64,000 bases of DNA, from assembly GCF_031457495.1 (NCBI RefSeq), contig NZ_JAVDWM010000001.1, positions 2,654,001 through 2,718,000 on the forward strand. The letters are read 5' to 3'. Shown one piece after another: positions 1-9,472 of this stretch (position 1 is its first letter; every line of letters starts with the position of its first letter). The notes under the pieces were generated by a model. The model did not search any database, had not been told where the DNA came from, and was given only the letters and a program-made list of their open reading frames with translations. The position numbers and the translations under genes were made by a program. Source of the stretch: Sphingopyxis sp. BE259. Lineage in GTDB: Bacteria > Pseudomonadota > Alphaproteobacteria > Sphingomonadales > Sphingomonadaceae.

Positions 1-88
1 AGACGAAAATATCCGCCTGCCCCGCCAGATACTGGCCGAACAGCAGCACGAAACCGAGCGCGGCGAGCGCCCAACCAAGCCAGAACAT
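1..88 (-). CDS. N-terminus of a probable membrane protein (cut by window edge)
   Basis: Reading leftwards from an ATG at 88, the first 29 codons stay open and encode MFWLGWALAALGFVLLFGQY followed by LAGQADIFV. This looks like one hydrophobic segment, either a signal anchor or a first membrane helix. The rest lies outside the window, so the family cannot be named. It is divergent from rnd with about 120 bp between them. The call rests only on the open frame, the ATG start and the hydrophobicity. Confidence 0.4.
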   Translation of the reverse strand, partial: MFWLGWALAALGFVLLFGQYLAGQADIFV

Positions 89-208
89 GCCCCAAACCCC
101 TTCGTTTTTCCCGCCGTTTTATTGGCTACCGGTATTCCGGTTCCGCGACCCGAAGAGTACGGACAATTTTTCCTGCCCGTTCTTTTCAACTAGCTGTATA
201 GGCGCGCT

Positions 209-1396
209 ATGCAAGTCCATCCGTTGATCGAAACCAACGCCGCGCTCGTCGAATTCTGCGCCCTTATCGGCCGCAGCGATTTCATCGCCGTCGATACCGA
301 ATTCATGCGCGAAAACACCTTCTGGCCAGAGCTTTGCCTGATCCAGGTCGCCGACCGCGAGCATGCCGCGGCGATCGATCCGCTGGCGCCCGGCATGGAT
401 CTGAAGCCGCTGCTCGACCTGCTCGTCGACAATGAGGATATGCTGAAGGTTTTTCACGCCGGCGGCCAGGACGTCGAAATCATCTTCAACCTGACCGGCA
501 AGACCCCGCACCCGATTTTCGACACCCAGATCGGCCAGATGGCGATCGGCCAGGCCGAACAGGTCGGCTATTCCAATCTGGTCGAGGCGTGGATCGGCCT
601 GCAACTCGACAAGGGCGCGCGCTTTACCGACTGGAGCCGCCGTCCGCTCGACAAGCGCCAGATCGACTATGCGGTCGGCGACGTCACCCATCTCGCCAAG
701 ATCTTCCCAATGATGCTCGACAAGCTGGTCAAGACCGGCCGCGGTCACTGGCTCGACGAGGAAATGGAAAAGCTGGCCGATCCGGCCAATTACAGCGTCG
801 ATCCCGACAAGGCGTGGCACCGGATCAAGATCCCTTCGCGCAAGCCCGACGTGCTGGGCCGCCTGCAATCGCTGGCGGCGTGGCGCGAGCGCGAAGCACG
901 CACCAAAAACCTGCCGCGCGGACGCATCGTCAAGGACGAGACGCTCGCCGACATCGCCGCGCATCCGCCGAAGGATCAGGACGGGCTGGGCCGCGTCCGC
1001 GGGCTGTCGGCGACTTGGCGCAGCAACGACATCGGCGCGCGGTTGATGGACGCGATCGCCAACGCCAAACCGATGGACAAGGACGACATGCCCGATCGCG
1101 CCCCGCGCGGTCCGGGGCTGGGCAAGGAAGGCGTGTTGGTCGCCGACCTGTTGAAGCTGCTACTCAAGATCCGCGCTCGCGAATTGAATGTCGCATCGCG
1201 GCTGATCGCGCGCAGCGACGATCTGGAAGCGCTGGCCGCCGGTGGTCGCGAAGGGATCGCGATGCTGCAGGGCTGGCGTTATGACGTCTTCGGCCACGCC
1301 GCGCTCGATCTGGTCGAAGGCCGGATGGGCTTTGCGGTCAAGCATGGCAAGCTGGTGATGAGCGAAATCGACGCTGCGACGGCGAGCGAGGCTTAA
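209..1396 (+). CDS. rnd: Ribonuclease D
   Basis: 395 aa, a 3'-5' exoribonuclease of the DEDD family that trims tRNA and other stable RNA 3' ends in the cytoplasm. The first exonuclease motif is visible as VDTEF (D29, E31). It is followed by a second-motif region VFHAGGQDVEIIF and the third motif YAVGDVTHL with its conserved Tyr and Asp. The C-terminal part, from about residue 205, resembles the HRDC RNA-binding domain. Length is near the usual 370-400 aa. The ATG at 209 has no strong Shine-Dalgarno sequence, but it starts right at the family N-terminus. The gene converges on ppx across a long inverted repeat. Confidence 0.95.
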   Translation: MQVHPLIETNAALVEFCALIGRSDFIAVDTEFMRENTFWPELCLIQVADREHAAAIDPLAPGMDLKPLLDLLVDNEDMLKVFHAGGQDVEIIFNLTGKTPHPIFDTQIGQMAIGQAEQVGYSNLVEAWIGLQLDKGARFTDWSRRPLDKRQIDYAVGDVTHLAKIFPMMLDKLVKTGRGHWLDEEMEKLADPANYSVDPDKAWHRIKIPSRKPDVLGRLQSLAAWREREARTKNLPRGRIVKDETLADIAAHPPKDQDGLGRVRGLSATWRSNDIGARLMDAIANAKPMDKDDMPDRAPRGPGLGKEGVLVADLLKLLLKIRARELNVASRLIARSDDLEALAAGGREGIAMLQGWRYDVFGHAALDLVEGRMGFAVKHGKLVMSEIDAATASEA

Positions 1397-1402
1397 GTGG
1401 AC

Positions 1403-1490
1403 GTCGCCCCCGCGAAGGCGGGGGCCGCTGTCGGTTTACGCAGCAGCACGGGAAAAGGCCGACGGCGGCTCCCGCCTTCGCGGGGGCGAC
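1403..1490. repeat. Intergenic palindrome (REP-like) between rnd and ppx
   Basis: A perfect 20-bp inverted repeat has arms at 1403-1422 (GTCGCCCCCGCGAAGGCGGG) and 1471-1490. The pairing extends imperfectly inward over about 12 more bases. It fills the gap between two converging genes, so the RNA from either strand could form a long hairpin and help end transcription. There is no clear T-tract. The core CCCGCGAAnGCGGG recurs in the palindrome at 20277-20355. Confidence 0.8.
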
Positions 1491-1493
1491 GGA

Positions 1494-2978
1494 TCAGAGC
1501 ATCACCAACTCGGCCTTGGCATCCAGCGCCTGCGCCAGCGACTTCAAGCGGCGTTCGACCGATTCGCCCGCCAGATGATGCCAGCCATGATCGAGACTGA
1601 GCCGCAGCTTGCCATCGACCAGCGCGATATGACTGGCCTTAAGCGGCGCTTCGACCCCCCCGGTCAACCGCTGCGCCAGCCGGATCGCCAGCCCCCATTG
1701 CCGCGCCCGTGCCAACCGCTCGGCGCTGACCAGCGGTCCCATGTCGGGGAAATCGCCGTCGGCGCCGCCGAACCCGGCGTGCAGCGCACGGGCGAGCAGG
1801 ATGCGGCCCGGGATGTCAATGCCGCGCCAGTTGCCGTGCAGTCCGATTTCGGTCCCGCGTTCGGCGCGGAAATCGGGATTGGCCGACCAGGCAACGTCGC
1901 TGAGCAGGCTGGCGGCCAGCCGCACGCGGTTATCGGCGGGCGCCTCGCCGGTGAACAGCGGCGTGATCCATTCGGTGATCGCGCGGCCATGCGGGGCGAA
2001 CCGGGCCAAGCGCCGCCCCTCGAATTCGGCTGCGACGATCAGCGGGTCCTGCGCGCGCGTTTCGGCGTCGAGCGCCTGATAGAGCAACCCTTCGCGCAGC
2101 CCCGACGACGACACCGTCATTTCGGGCACGTCGAGGATGTTGACCAGCGCCGCCAGCAATGCCGCCGCATCGGGCAATGCGGCGGCGCGGTTTGACGCCA
2201 TGCCGGGAATCGCGCGCAATTCCTCAAACGTCAGCCGGTTGGTCGCGCGCACCAGGCGGCGCAGCGCGCTGCGGGGCAGGCTGTGCTGATCGAGCACCGC
2301 AAGCGGATCATGCGTCAGTTCCAGATCAAGGCGCGACAGCGCGCGCCACGATCCGCCGACCAGATAGAGTGGCAGGCCGGTCATCCCGTCGGGCCATCCA
2401 GCCGCGCGCAACATCTTGCGAACAGCGCGCTCGAACGGCTGTTGCCCCTGCTTGCGCAGCGCGGGCAGGCGCAGCACCCCGAGCGGGAAGGACGCGCGGC
2501 GCCCGACCTGTCCGTTCGCAACCTCGGCCAATTCCAGACTGCCGCCGCCCAGATCGACCGCGATGCCATGCGCGTCGGGAATCGCCGACACTACCCCATA
2601 ACCCGCCGCCTCGGCCTCTTCCTCGCCCGACAGCAGACGAATTTTCAGCCCTGCCTCGGCAGCGCTCGCAATGAATTCCGGGCCATTTTCGGCGTCGCGG
2701 ACCGCGGCGGTCGCGACGCATTGCAGATTCTGGACCTCCATATGCTTGGCGAGCAGGGCATAGCGCCGCAGCGCCATCAGCCCGCGCATCGCGTCTTCGC
2801 TCGCGATGCGGCCGTCGATCGCGAGCCCCCGGCCCAGCCCCGCCGCGACCTTTTCGTTAAAGATTACCGCAGGCGCGCGCGCCGGTCCTTCATACACAAC
2901 CAGGCGGACCGAGTTCGAGCCGATGTCGATGACCGCCGAGCGATGGACCGCCGGTTTCGAGGAACGCAGCAATCCCAA
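1494..2978 (-). CDS. ppx: Exopolyphosphatase, Ppx/GppA family
   Basis: 494 aa. The Ppx/GppA family hydrolyses terminal phosphate from polyphosphate (or pppGpp). The actin-like ATPase fold shows as VIDIGSNSVRLVVYE (about residues 16-30) and the second phosphate loop VDLGGGSLEL (141-150). The conserved acidic patch SGEEEAEA (about 117-124) carries the expected catalytic Glu. The start is a TTG at 2978, four bases after the ppk stop, with GAGG nine bases upstream; no in-frame ATG fits better. The placement implies translational coupling to ppk, pairing synthesis and breakdown of polyphosphate. The C-terminal half fits the extended alphaproteobacterial Ppx. Confidence 0.93.
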   Translation of the reverse strand: MGLLRSSKPAVHRSAVIDIGSNSVRLVVYEGPARAPAVIFNEKVAAGLGRGLAIDGRIASEDAMRGLMALRRYALLAKHMEVQNLQCVATAAVRDAENGPEFIASAAEAGLKIRLLSGEEEAEAAGYGVVSAIPDAHGIAVDLGGGSLELAEVANGQVGRRASFPLGVLRLPALRKQGQQPFERAVRKMLRAAGWPDGMTGLPLYLVGGSWRALSRLDLELTHDPLAVLDQHSLPRSALRRLVRATNRLTFEELRAIPGMASNRAAALPDAAALLAALVNILDVPEMTVSSSGLREGLLYQALDAETRAQDPLIVAAEFEGRRLARFAPHGRAITEWITPLFTGEAPADNRVRLAASLLSDVAWSANPDFRAERGTEIGLHGNWRGIDIPGRILLARALHAGFGGADGDFPDMGPLVSAERLARARQWGLAIRLAQRLTGGVEAPLKASHIALVDGKLRLSLDHGWHHLAGESVERRLKSLAQALDAKAELVML

Positions 2979-2982
2979 ATCG

Positions 2983-5151
2983 TCAGACCTCGCGCGTCGT
3001 GAAGGCGAGCGTCGGCACGTCCTGCCGCTTGTGCAGCGCCGTCCCGCGACCCGAAAGCGACGGATTGTTCATGAAATAATGATGCAGATTGAACGGCTTG
3101 TCATCGGTTGCTGTCCGCACATAAACGCCGTCGGGTTGCAACACCCAGCTTTGTTCATTGTCGATCAAATTTGCGACCAGCACCTGATCGAGGATCTGGT
3201 CATGGACGGTCGGGTTTTCGATCGGGATCATATATTCGACGCGGCGGTCGAAGTTGCGCGGCATCCAGTCGGCGCTGCTGATATACAGCTTGGCGCGCTG
3301 ATGCGGCAGCGCCGCGCCATTTGCGAACGCCCACACCCGGCTGTGTTCGAGGAAGCGGCCGACCACCGATTTGACGCGGATCGTTTCAGAAAGCCCCGGC
3401 ACCCCCGGCCGCAGGCAACAGATGCCGCGCACGATCAGTTCGACCGGTACCCCGGCCGCGCTGGCTTCGTAAAGTTTATCGATGATGTCGGGATCGACCA
3501 GGCTGTTCATCTTGGCCCAGACCCCCGACGGCTGTCCGCCGCTGGCCGCAGCGATTTCGGCGTCGATCAGCTCGCACAAATGGGCGCGCATGTTGAGGGG
3601 CGACATGGTGATCATGTCGAGCCGTTCGGGCTCGACATAGCCGGTGATATAGTTGAACAGCTGCGCCGCATCGCGCCCGGCGCGCGGATCGGCGGTAAAG
3701 AAGCTGAGATCGGTATAGATGCGCGCGGTCACCGGGTGGTAGTTGCCGGTGCCGAAGTGGCAATAGGTGCGATACCCCTGCCCTTCGCGGCGCACGACCA
3801 TCGAAATCTTCGCGTGGGTCTTCCACTCGATGAAGCCGTAGACGACCTGCACCCCGGCGCGTTCGAGCTGGTTCGCCCACAGCAGATTCTGCTCCTCGTC
3901 GAAGCGCGCCTTCAACTCTACCACCGCGGTCACCGACTTGCCCGCCTCGGCCGCCTCGATCAGCGCGCGGATCACCGGCGACTGGTCACCGGCGCGGTAG
4001 AGCGTCTGCTTGATCGCTACGACATCGGGGTCCGCAGCGGCCTGGCGCAGGAACGCAAGAACGACCTCGAAACTTTCATACGGATGGTGGACCAATATGT
4101 CCTTGCTGCGAATCGCGGCGAAACAATCGCCACCATGTTCGCGGATGCGTTCGGGAAAACGCGCCGAATAAGCGGGGAATTTGAGGTCGGGACGATCAAC
4201 ATCGACGAGCGCCGAAAGCGCCGCGAGCCCGACGAAACCCCCGATCTTGGCGACAATCGCCTCATGCCCCTGAATATCGGCGTTGAGCACTTCGGCAATC
4301 TCGCCGGGCATGTCAGCCTCAAGTTCGAGCAGGATGACACGGCCGCGGCGGCGGCGGCGGATCGCGGTGCGGAACAGGCGCACCAGATCTTCGGCTTCTT
4401 CCTCCAGCTCGATGTCGCTGTCGCGGATGATGCGAAACACGCCGAGCGAGCGGATGGTGAAACCGGGGAACAGCAGGTCGCCGAAAATCTCGATCAGATA
4501 TTCGATCGGCACAAAGGCGCGCGACTGACCCGGCACCGAAACGAAGCGCGGCAACGCCGCGGGGATCAGGACCAGTTCGCGCACCGTCTCGCCCGTCGCT
4601 TTGCGCTGCAAGTCGAAGATGATCCCCAGCCCGCGATTGGGAATGAAGGGAAAGGGATGCGCCGGATCGAGCACCTGCGGCGTCAGGATCGGGAAAATCT
4701 GGTCGATGAAATATTGACGCAGCGCCGCGCGCAGCGGTTCGCGGTCGGACCCGGTGCCGTGAACGATGATACCCTGTTCGCCGAGCAGTTTGTGGAGCCG
4801 CTGCCACTCGCTCTGCTGCTGATCGACGAGGCGATTCACCTCAGCCTCGATCTCGGCCAACTGTTGCCCCGGCGAGCGGCCGTCGGCCGACGGATCGTCG
4901 ATCCCCTGCAACTGTTGCCCCTTCAGCCCCGCAACGCGGACCATGAAGAATTCGTCAAGATTGCTGCCCGAAATCGACAGGAAGCGCAGGCGTTCGAGCA
5001 GCGGATGCGCAGGATTGCGCGCTTCCTCCATCACCCGCCGATTGAACGCCAGCCAGCTGAGTTCTCGATTGAAAAAGCGTTCGGGTCCGAAGGACGGGAG
5101 CCCCGTATTGGCGTCATTGTCGGCGCGAAGAGGCCCACCGGCTATCGACAT
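2983..5151 (-). CDS. ppk: Polyphosphate kinase 1
   Basis: 722 aa, reversibly polymerises the gamma-phosphate of ATP into polyphosphate. The N-terminal domain opens with RFFNRELSWLAFNRRVMEEA, a hallmark of PPK1. The catalytic region contains LVHHPYESF, KQTLYRAG and the phospho-histidine segment CHFGTGNYHPVTARIYTD. A second conserved block, RAKLYISSADWMPRNFDRRV, lies near the C-terminus. Length is typical (690-740 aa). The ATG at 5151 overlaps the end of hda by 10 bp, and ppx follows 4 bp after the stop, so the three genes form one operon. Confidence 0.97.
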   Translation of the reverse strand: MSIAGGPLRADNDANTGLPSFGPERFFNRELSWLAFNRRVMEEARNPAHPLLERLRFLSISGSNLDEFFMVRVAGLKGQQLQGIDDPSADGRSPGQQLAEIEAEVNRLVDQQQSEWQRLHKLLGEQGIIVHGTGSDREPLRAALRQYFIDQIFPILTPQVLDPAHPFPFIPNRGLGIIFDLQRKATGETVRELVLIPAALPRFVSVPGQSRAFVPIEYLIEIFGDLLFPGFTIRSLGVFRIIRDSDIELEEEAEDLVRLFRTAIRRRRRGRVILLELEADMPGEIAEVLNADIQGHEAIVAKIGGFVGLAALSALVDVDRPDLKFPAYSARFPERIREHGGDCFAAIRSKDILVHHPYESFEVVLAFLRQAAADPDVVAIKQTLYRAGDQSPVIRALIEAAEAGKSVTAVVELKARFDEEQNLLWANQLERAGVQVVYGFIEWKTHAKISMVVRREGQGYRTYCHFGTGNYHPVTARIYTDLSFFTADPRAGRDAAQLFNYITGYVEPERLDMITMSPLNMRAHLCELIDAEIAAASGGQPSGVWAKMNSLVDPDIIDKLYEASAAGVPVELIVRGICCLRPGVPGLSETIRVKSVVGRFLEHSRVWAFANGAALPHQRAKLYISSADWMPRNFDRRVEYMIPIENPTVHDQILDQVLVANLIDNEQSWVLQPDGVYVRTATDDKPFNLHHYFMNNPSLSGRGTALHKRQDVPTLAFTTREV

Positions 5152-5798
5152 ATCGTTCCATCCTGTCGTTCAAGGAGATCGGGATCGATCAGCCCCTGTG
5201 ACAGTAATGTTTCACGCGTAAGACGGATGCCGACGCGTCGTCCCTGTTCGAGCGAAGCGGCATCGAGCGCCGCCACGATGCGGTGGACCATCGCATAGCT
5301 GCGCTCCATCCGCGGGACGATATAAGCGGCAACCTCGGGCGCCAGCGCGATCCCGCGCTGCGCGAACAGCGCCTCGATCAGGTCGCGCGCGAGGCAATCG
5401 TCAGGCTCGGCGATCGTCAGAACCGGCACCGCGCGCAGCCGCGAGGCGAGATCGGGCAGCACGATCCCCCAGTCGGCAGGCGGCGCATCGGCGATGATCA
5501 GCAGCGGGATGTTCGACGATTGCGCGGCGTTCCAGGCGTGGAAAATCGCTTCTTCGGCAACGCTGTCATGCCCATCGATCACCCGGCCGCCGGTATCCGC
5601 CGCGAACAACCGGCCGATCAGGCTGCGTCCCGATCCGCGCGGTCCGGTCAGCACCGCGGTCCGCACCGGCCACGTCGCGACATGGCGCAGATAGCGGATC
5701 GCGTCGGCGTTGCTTGTCCCGACGACCAGCGGCGCGTCGTTGCTGCCCCTGGCGCTCCAGTCGAGCGGCAGTGCGATCTGGCTGGTGGAACGCGCCAT
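5142..5798 (-). CDS. hda: DnaA-like regulatory ATPase (Hda/HdaA family)
   Basis: 218 aa. The Hda family has the DnaA AAA+ domain without its DNA-binding domain and promotes hydrolysis of DnaA-bound ATP at the sliding clamp to prevent re-initiation. The start QIALPLDW resembles the clamp-binding peptide of the family (QL-x-L). Walker A reads GPRGSGRS (52-59), with Arg where Lys is usual. A Walker B-like segment LLIIADAPP follows. The start overlaps the stop of the DUF2066 gene (ATGA) and its end overlaps ppk. HdaA in Caulobacter is the closest characterised relative by family; the clamp interaction is inferred here. Confidence 0.85.
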   Translation of the reverse strand: MARSTSQIALPLDWSARGSNDAPLVVGTSNADAIRYLRHVATWPVRTAVLTGPRGSGRSLIGRLFAADTGGRVIDGHDSVAEEAIFHAWNAAQSSNIPLLIIADAPPADWGIVLPDLASRLRAVPVLTIAEPDDCLARDLIEALFAQRGIALAPEVAAYIVPRMERSYAMVHRIVAALDAASLEQGRRVGIRLTRETLLSQGLIDPDLLERQDGTICR

Positions 5799-7069
5799 CA
5801 GCGGCTGATCCGCAGCGTGCTGCCGCCCTCCTGCACCTTGTAACCCCGCGCCGCGAGCGCCGCGCTGAGCGCCGCGATATCGCCGCGGAAGGTCACGCGC
5901 ATCACCGATGTGCCGCCAAGCGCGAGGCTGGTCGTCGATGCCGACTGGACCCCCGCGATGCCGCCGACGGCGCGTTCAGTCGCGGTGACCGATTCGACGT
6001 CGGGCGAACTATATTGGACGGTGAAGCTCTGCACCCCCGCGGGCGCGGTGGTCGGCACGCTGCTGTCGGTTTCGCTGGGCAGCGCATCCTCGTCGGTGGC
6101 CACAATCTCTTCGGGCAGGTCCTCGCGCTCGACCGGCTTTTCGAGGACCAGATAGGTATCGGTCTTCAGCACGCCCGCCGCCAGCGCGTCGATGTAGATG
6201 CGGTCCATTCGCGCGACCGCTTTTTCCATCATGTCGGGCAGCGCCGCGGGGCTGGGGCCGGTCATTGTGAAGCTGGAGATCAGCTTGCTGTCGGGGCCGA
6301 AGCGCGCGGTGAAAGTGCCTTTGATCGGCCCGCCGGGATAGGAATACTCGACCCGCGCAATCGGGGTCAGCACGTCGGCGGCGCCATATTGATCCAGGAT
6401 GACGCGCCACCACACGCGCCCGCGGCGCCCGGTCTGTCCCGCGTTGATCAGCAATGTGTCGGCACCGGTGCCCGCGGTGCGGACATAGTCGATCGCGCTC
6501 TGCCCAGTGTTATATTCGGCCCAGGCGCGCTGCCATGCACTGCGCTGTTCGAACACCTGCGGGATACCGTCGATCGAATAGACCGGGATGACGAGCAGCG
6601 GCGGCGAGCGGAGCGTCCGCCCGCTGACGCCCAATATCTGTCCGGCGCGAACGCGGTCGAACTGCACCCCCAGCCGCGCGACATAGCGGCGCGGGCCGAT
6701 CTGTTCCTGTTCGACGACTATCGCGGTGACGATGCCGTCGAGCACCGAATCGCCGAGCGCGGGACCATCGCTGCCGTTGAGCTTGCGATAAAGCTGCGCC
6801 CAGCCCTTGCGCTGCGCCTCGCGCCAGCCCTTGGTGCGTGCGTCATCGGCGTTGTCGCCGGTGACATCGACCAGGATGCCGCTGGCGAGAAAGTCGCCGC
6901 TGCTGTTGATCGGCGTTATGCCGCGATCGCCGCGGCTGATCTGTCCCTCGACGACGCCGACGAGCAGGATCGCGAAGAACAGGCCGAAAAGCGCGAGCCA
7001 GCGTCCATCTCGCGGCAATGCAGCGTCTTTGAACCGGTGGGCGAACGGAGGGGGAGCGGTGGAAATCAT
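5798..7069 (-). CDS. DUF2066 domain protein, membrane-anchored
   Basis: 423 aa from the preferred ATG at 7069, which has a purine-rich GAGAAGAG just before it. An in-frame ATG at 7141 would add 24 poorly conserved residues and has no ribosome site. A single hydrophobic segment, [17 protein letters not shown], near the N-terminus suggests a signal anchor. The following region matches the DUF2066 type ([20 protein letters not shown] and [15 protein letters not shown]). The function of this family is unknown. It is the first gene of the hda-ppk-ppx operon and is divergent from purM. Confidence 0.75.
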   Translation of the reverse strand: MISTAPPPFAHRFKDAALPRDGRWLALFGLFFAILLVGVVEGQISRGDRGITPINSSGDFLASGILVDVTGDNADDARTKGWREAQRKGWAQLYRKLNGSDGPALGDSVLDGIVTAIVVEQEQIGPRRYVARLGVQFDRVRAGQILGVSGRTLRSPPLLVIPVYSIDGIPQVFEQRSAWQRAWAEYNTGQSAIDYVRTAGTGADTLLINAGQTGRRGRVWWRVILDQYGAADVLTPIARVEYSYPGGPIKGTFTARFGPDSKLISSFTMTGPSPAALPDMMEKAVARMDRIYIDALAAGVLKTDTYLVLEKPVEREDLPEEIVATDEDALPSETDSSVPTTAPAGVQSFTVQYSSPDVESVTATERAVGGIAGVQSASTTSLALGGTSVMRVTFRGDIAALSAALAARGYKVQEGGSTLRISR

Positions 7070-7177
7070 CTCTTCTCTATGCTCTGCCCAAAAGCGCACG
7101 CGCGGACAAGGAAATCTGTCGGACCCCGACAAGGAAATCATGGCATTTGTCGGCTGGAACCGTTAGTCGCGCGTGCC

Positions 7178-8284
7178 ATGGATTCCAAGCACAACCAGCC
7201 CGCCGCTTACACTTATGCCCAATCCGGGGTGTCGATCGACGCCGGCAATGCGCTGGTCCGTGCCATCGCCCCGCTCGCCCGAGCCACGCGACGTCCCGGT
7301 GCCGATGCCGACCTCGGTGGTTTCGGGGGCTTTTTCGATCTTAAGGCGGCGGGATTCAACGATCCGCTGCTCGTCGCGGCGAACGATGGCGTCGGCACCA
7401 AGTTGAAACTCGCGATCGAATCGGGGCGCCACGACGGGGTCGGCATCGATCTGGTCGCGATGTGCGTTAACGATTTGATCGTGCAGGGCGCCGAGCCGCT
7501 GTTTTTCCTCGATTATTACGCCACCGCCAAGCTCGACAACGACGTCGCCACACAAGTGGTCGCGAGCATTGCCGAGGGGTGCAAACAGGCTGGCTGCGCG
7601 CTGATAGGCGGCGAGACTGCCGAAATGCCGGGGATGTATAGCGAAGGCGATTACGACCTCGCCGGTTTCTGCGTCGGTGCCGTGGAGCGTGACCAGGTGC
7701 TAACCGCCGACAAGGTCGCCGCGGGCGACGTCATCCTCGGCCTCGCGTCCTCGGGCGTCCATTCGAACGGCTTTTCGCTGGTGCGCCGCCTCGCAGCCGA
7801 CAAAGGTTGGAAACTCGATCGCCCTGCCCTGTTCGACCAGAATATCCTGCTGATCGACGCGCTGATGGCCCCGACGCGCATCTATGTGAAAAGCCTGTTG
7901 CCGCTGGTGAAGACCGGAAAGATTCATGCGCTGGCGCATATCACCGGCGGCGGCCTGCTCGAAAATATCCCGCGCATCCTGCCCGAAACCTTGCACGCGC
8001 ATGTCGACGCCGATGCGTGGGACCAGCCGCGTTTGATGGCGTTCCTGCAGGCGCAGGGCAATATCGAGCCCGAGGAAATGGCGCGGACGTTCAATTGCGG
8101 CATCGGCATGGCGGTGGTGGTTGGCGAGGCCGATGTGGTCGATGTCACTGCGGCGCTCGAAGCCGCGGGTGAGACGGTGCTGCGGATCGGTCATATCGCC
8201 GAGGGCACCAAGGGCTGCACCGTGACCGGCAGCGCAGAGACGTGGAGCGCAATGGGTGCGTGGAGCGCAACGCACCACGGTTGA
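7178..8284 (+). CDS. purM: Phosphoribosylformylglycinamidine cyclo-ligase (AIR synthetase)
   Basis: 368 aa. It closes the imidazole ring in purine synthesis (FGAM plus ATP to AIR). Family motifs visible are [15 protein letters not shown] at the N-terminus, GGFGGFFDL, the nucleotide loop [39 protein letters not shown] and [12 protein letters not shown]. The ATG at 7178 starts right at the family N-terminus; the frame is open further upstream but that stretch overlaps the divergent DUF2066 gene. purN follows after 127 bp holding a double-hairpin repeat. Confidence 0.97.
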   Translation: MDSKHNQPAAYTYAQSGVSIDAGNALVRAIAPLARATRRPGADADLGGFGGFFDLKAAGFNDPLLVAANDGVGTKLKLAIESGRHDGVGIDLVAMCVNDLIVQGAEPLFFLDYYATAKLDNDVATQVVASIAEGCKQAGCALIGGETAEMPGMYSEGDYDLAGFCVGAVERDQVLTADKVAAGDVILGLASSGVHSNGFSLVRRLAADKGWKLDRPALFDQNILLIDALMAPTRIYVKSLLPLVKTGKIHALAHITGGGLLENIPRILPETLHAHVDADAWDQPRLMAFLQAQGNIEPEEMARTFNCGIGMAVVVGEADVVDVTAALEAAGETVLRIGHIAEGTKGCTVTGSAETWSAMGAWSATHHG

Positions 8285-8292
8285 TTTTTCCC

Positions 8293-8393
8293 GTCACCCT
8301 GAACTTGTTTCAGGGTCCATGGCCTGGTGTCGAAATCGACGCTGCGGTTGCGGAGAGAGCAGGCCATGGATGCTGAAACAAGTTCAGCATGAC
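8293..8393. repeat. Double-hairpin inverted repeat between purM and purN
   Basis: Two 34-base arms (8293-8326 and 8360-8393) are reverse complements except at four positions. Each arm also folds on itself: ACCCTGAA/TTCAGGGT in the left arm and ATGCTGAA/TTCAGCAT in the right. The four differences between arms are exactly the paired changes that keep the inner hairpins intact. It is a typical sphingomonad dispersed element placed inside a purine operon. Confidence 0.8.
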
Positions 8394-8411
8394 GAAGGTT
8401 GGGGAGCGATG

Positions 8412-9362
8412 ATGACCAAAGCCAAAGTCGCCGTCCTGATCTCCGGCGCCGGCACCAACATGGCGGCGCTGCTCTACGCGGCTAAAGCCCCCGACTGCCC
8501 CTATAAACTGGTCCTCGTCGCCAGCAACAACCCCGAAGCGCCCGGCCTCGCGATCGCCGCCGCCGAAGGCATCGCGACGTGGAGCCTCTCGCATAAGGGC
8601 ATGAACCGCGACGCTTTCGACGCGCTGGTCGATGCCGAACTCCGTGCGGCCAAGGCCGATTTCGTCGCACTGGCGGGCTATATGCGGATCCTGAGCGACG
8701 ATTTCGTCGCGCGCTGGGCGGGCAAGATGCTCAACATCCACCCCAGCCTGCTGCCGCTCTACAAGGGGCTCGACACCCACCAACGCGCGATCGACGCGGG
8801 CGACAAATTTGGCGGGTGCAGCGTCCATATCGTCACCCCGGGAGTCGACGACGGCCCGGTGCTGGCGCAGACGCCGGTCGCGACCCTGCCCGGCGACACC
8901 GTCGAAACACTGGCGGAGCGTGTGCGCTTTGCCGAACATCAACTTTATCCGCAAACCCTCGCCGCTTATGTGTCGCGCGAACGCAGCCCAGACTATCTGC
9001 GCGCCCGCGTCCGTGATCTCGCGATGGCGCTGCCCGAGGCCGACGAAGTGACCTCGCACGGCATGCCGTGCTTCGGCATCGTGAAGGGCAAGAAGTTCGC
9101 CTATTTCACCGAGGATCATCACGGCGATGGAAAGATCGCGCTGCTGGTCAAGATCAGCGGCGCCGACGAGCAGGCGGCGCTGATCGAAATGGACGAAGAC
9201 CGCTATTACCGCCCCGCCTATTTCGGCGACGGCTGGGTGGGTATCCGGCTCGATCTGGGCGACACCGACTGGGACGCGATTGGCGAATGGCTGCGCAAGA
9301 GCTGGCTGGCGGTAGCGCCGAAGAAACTGGCGGGGCTGATGGCGGTTGCAGAGGAATTTTAG
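8412..9362 (+). CDS. purN: Phosphoribosylglycinamide formyltransferase fused to MmcQ/YjbR domain
   Basis: 316 aa. Residues 1 to about 188 are PurN, which transfers a formyl group from 10-formyl-THF to GAR: VAVLISGAGTNMAALL, GYMRILSDDFV, the catalytic NIHPSLLP (N108, H110) and the Asp region TPGVDDGPVLAQ (D146). Residues from about 195 to 308 match the MmcQ/YjbR family (DUF419), for example ALPEADEVTSHGMPCFGI and YYRPAYFGDGWVGIRLD. PurN alone is about 190-220 aa, so this is a fusion read in one frame. Two adjacent ATGs exist (8409, 8412); GGAG at 8403-8406 is spaced correctly for 8412. Confidence 0.93.
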   Translation: MTKAKVAVLISGAGTNMAALLYAAKAPDCPYKLVLVASNNPEAPGLAIAAAEGIATWSLSHKGMNRDAFDALVDAELRAAKADFVALAGYMRILSDDFVARWAGKMLNIHPSLLPLYKGLDTHQRAIDAGDKFGGCSVHIVTPGVDDGPVLAQTPVATLPGDTVETLAERVRFAEHQLYPQTLAAYVSRERSPDYLRARVRDLAMALPEADEVTSHGMPCFGIVKGKKFAYFTEDHHGDGKIALLVKISGADEQAALIEMDEDRYYRPAYFGDGWVGIRLDLGDTDWDAIGEWLRKSWLAVAPKKLAGLMAVAEEF

Positions 9363-9472
9363 GGTCAGGCCCCGGCAATCGAAATAGACGCACTGGTGCA
9401 CAACCGCCGATTGATCGTTCCACGCGGCGCCCTAGGGTGAGCCTCCCGCCAACGGTTGGAGCGATCCGGACG

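Noticed and set aside
2806..5298. Long open frame (about 830 codons) on the plus strand
   Set aside because: It is antisense to ppk over nearly its whole length, has no family features and is rich in residues typical of mirrored GC-rich codons; ppk on the other strand is certain.
7070..7141. Upstream ATG start for the DUF2066 protein
   Set aside because: It lacks a ribosome site and adds unconserved residues; the ATG at 7069 fits better.
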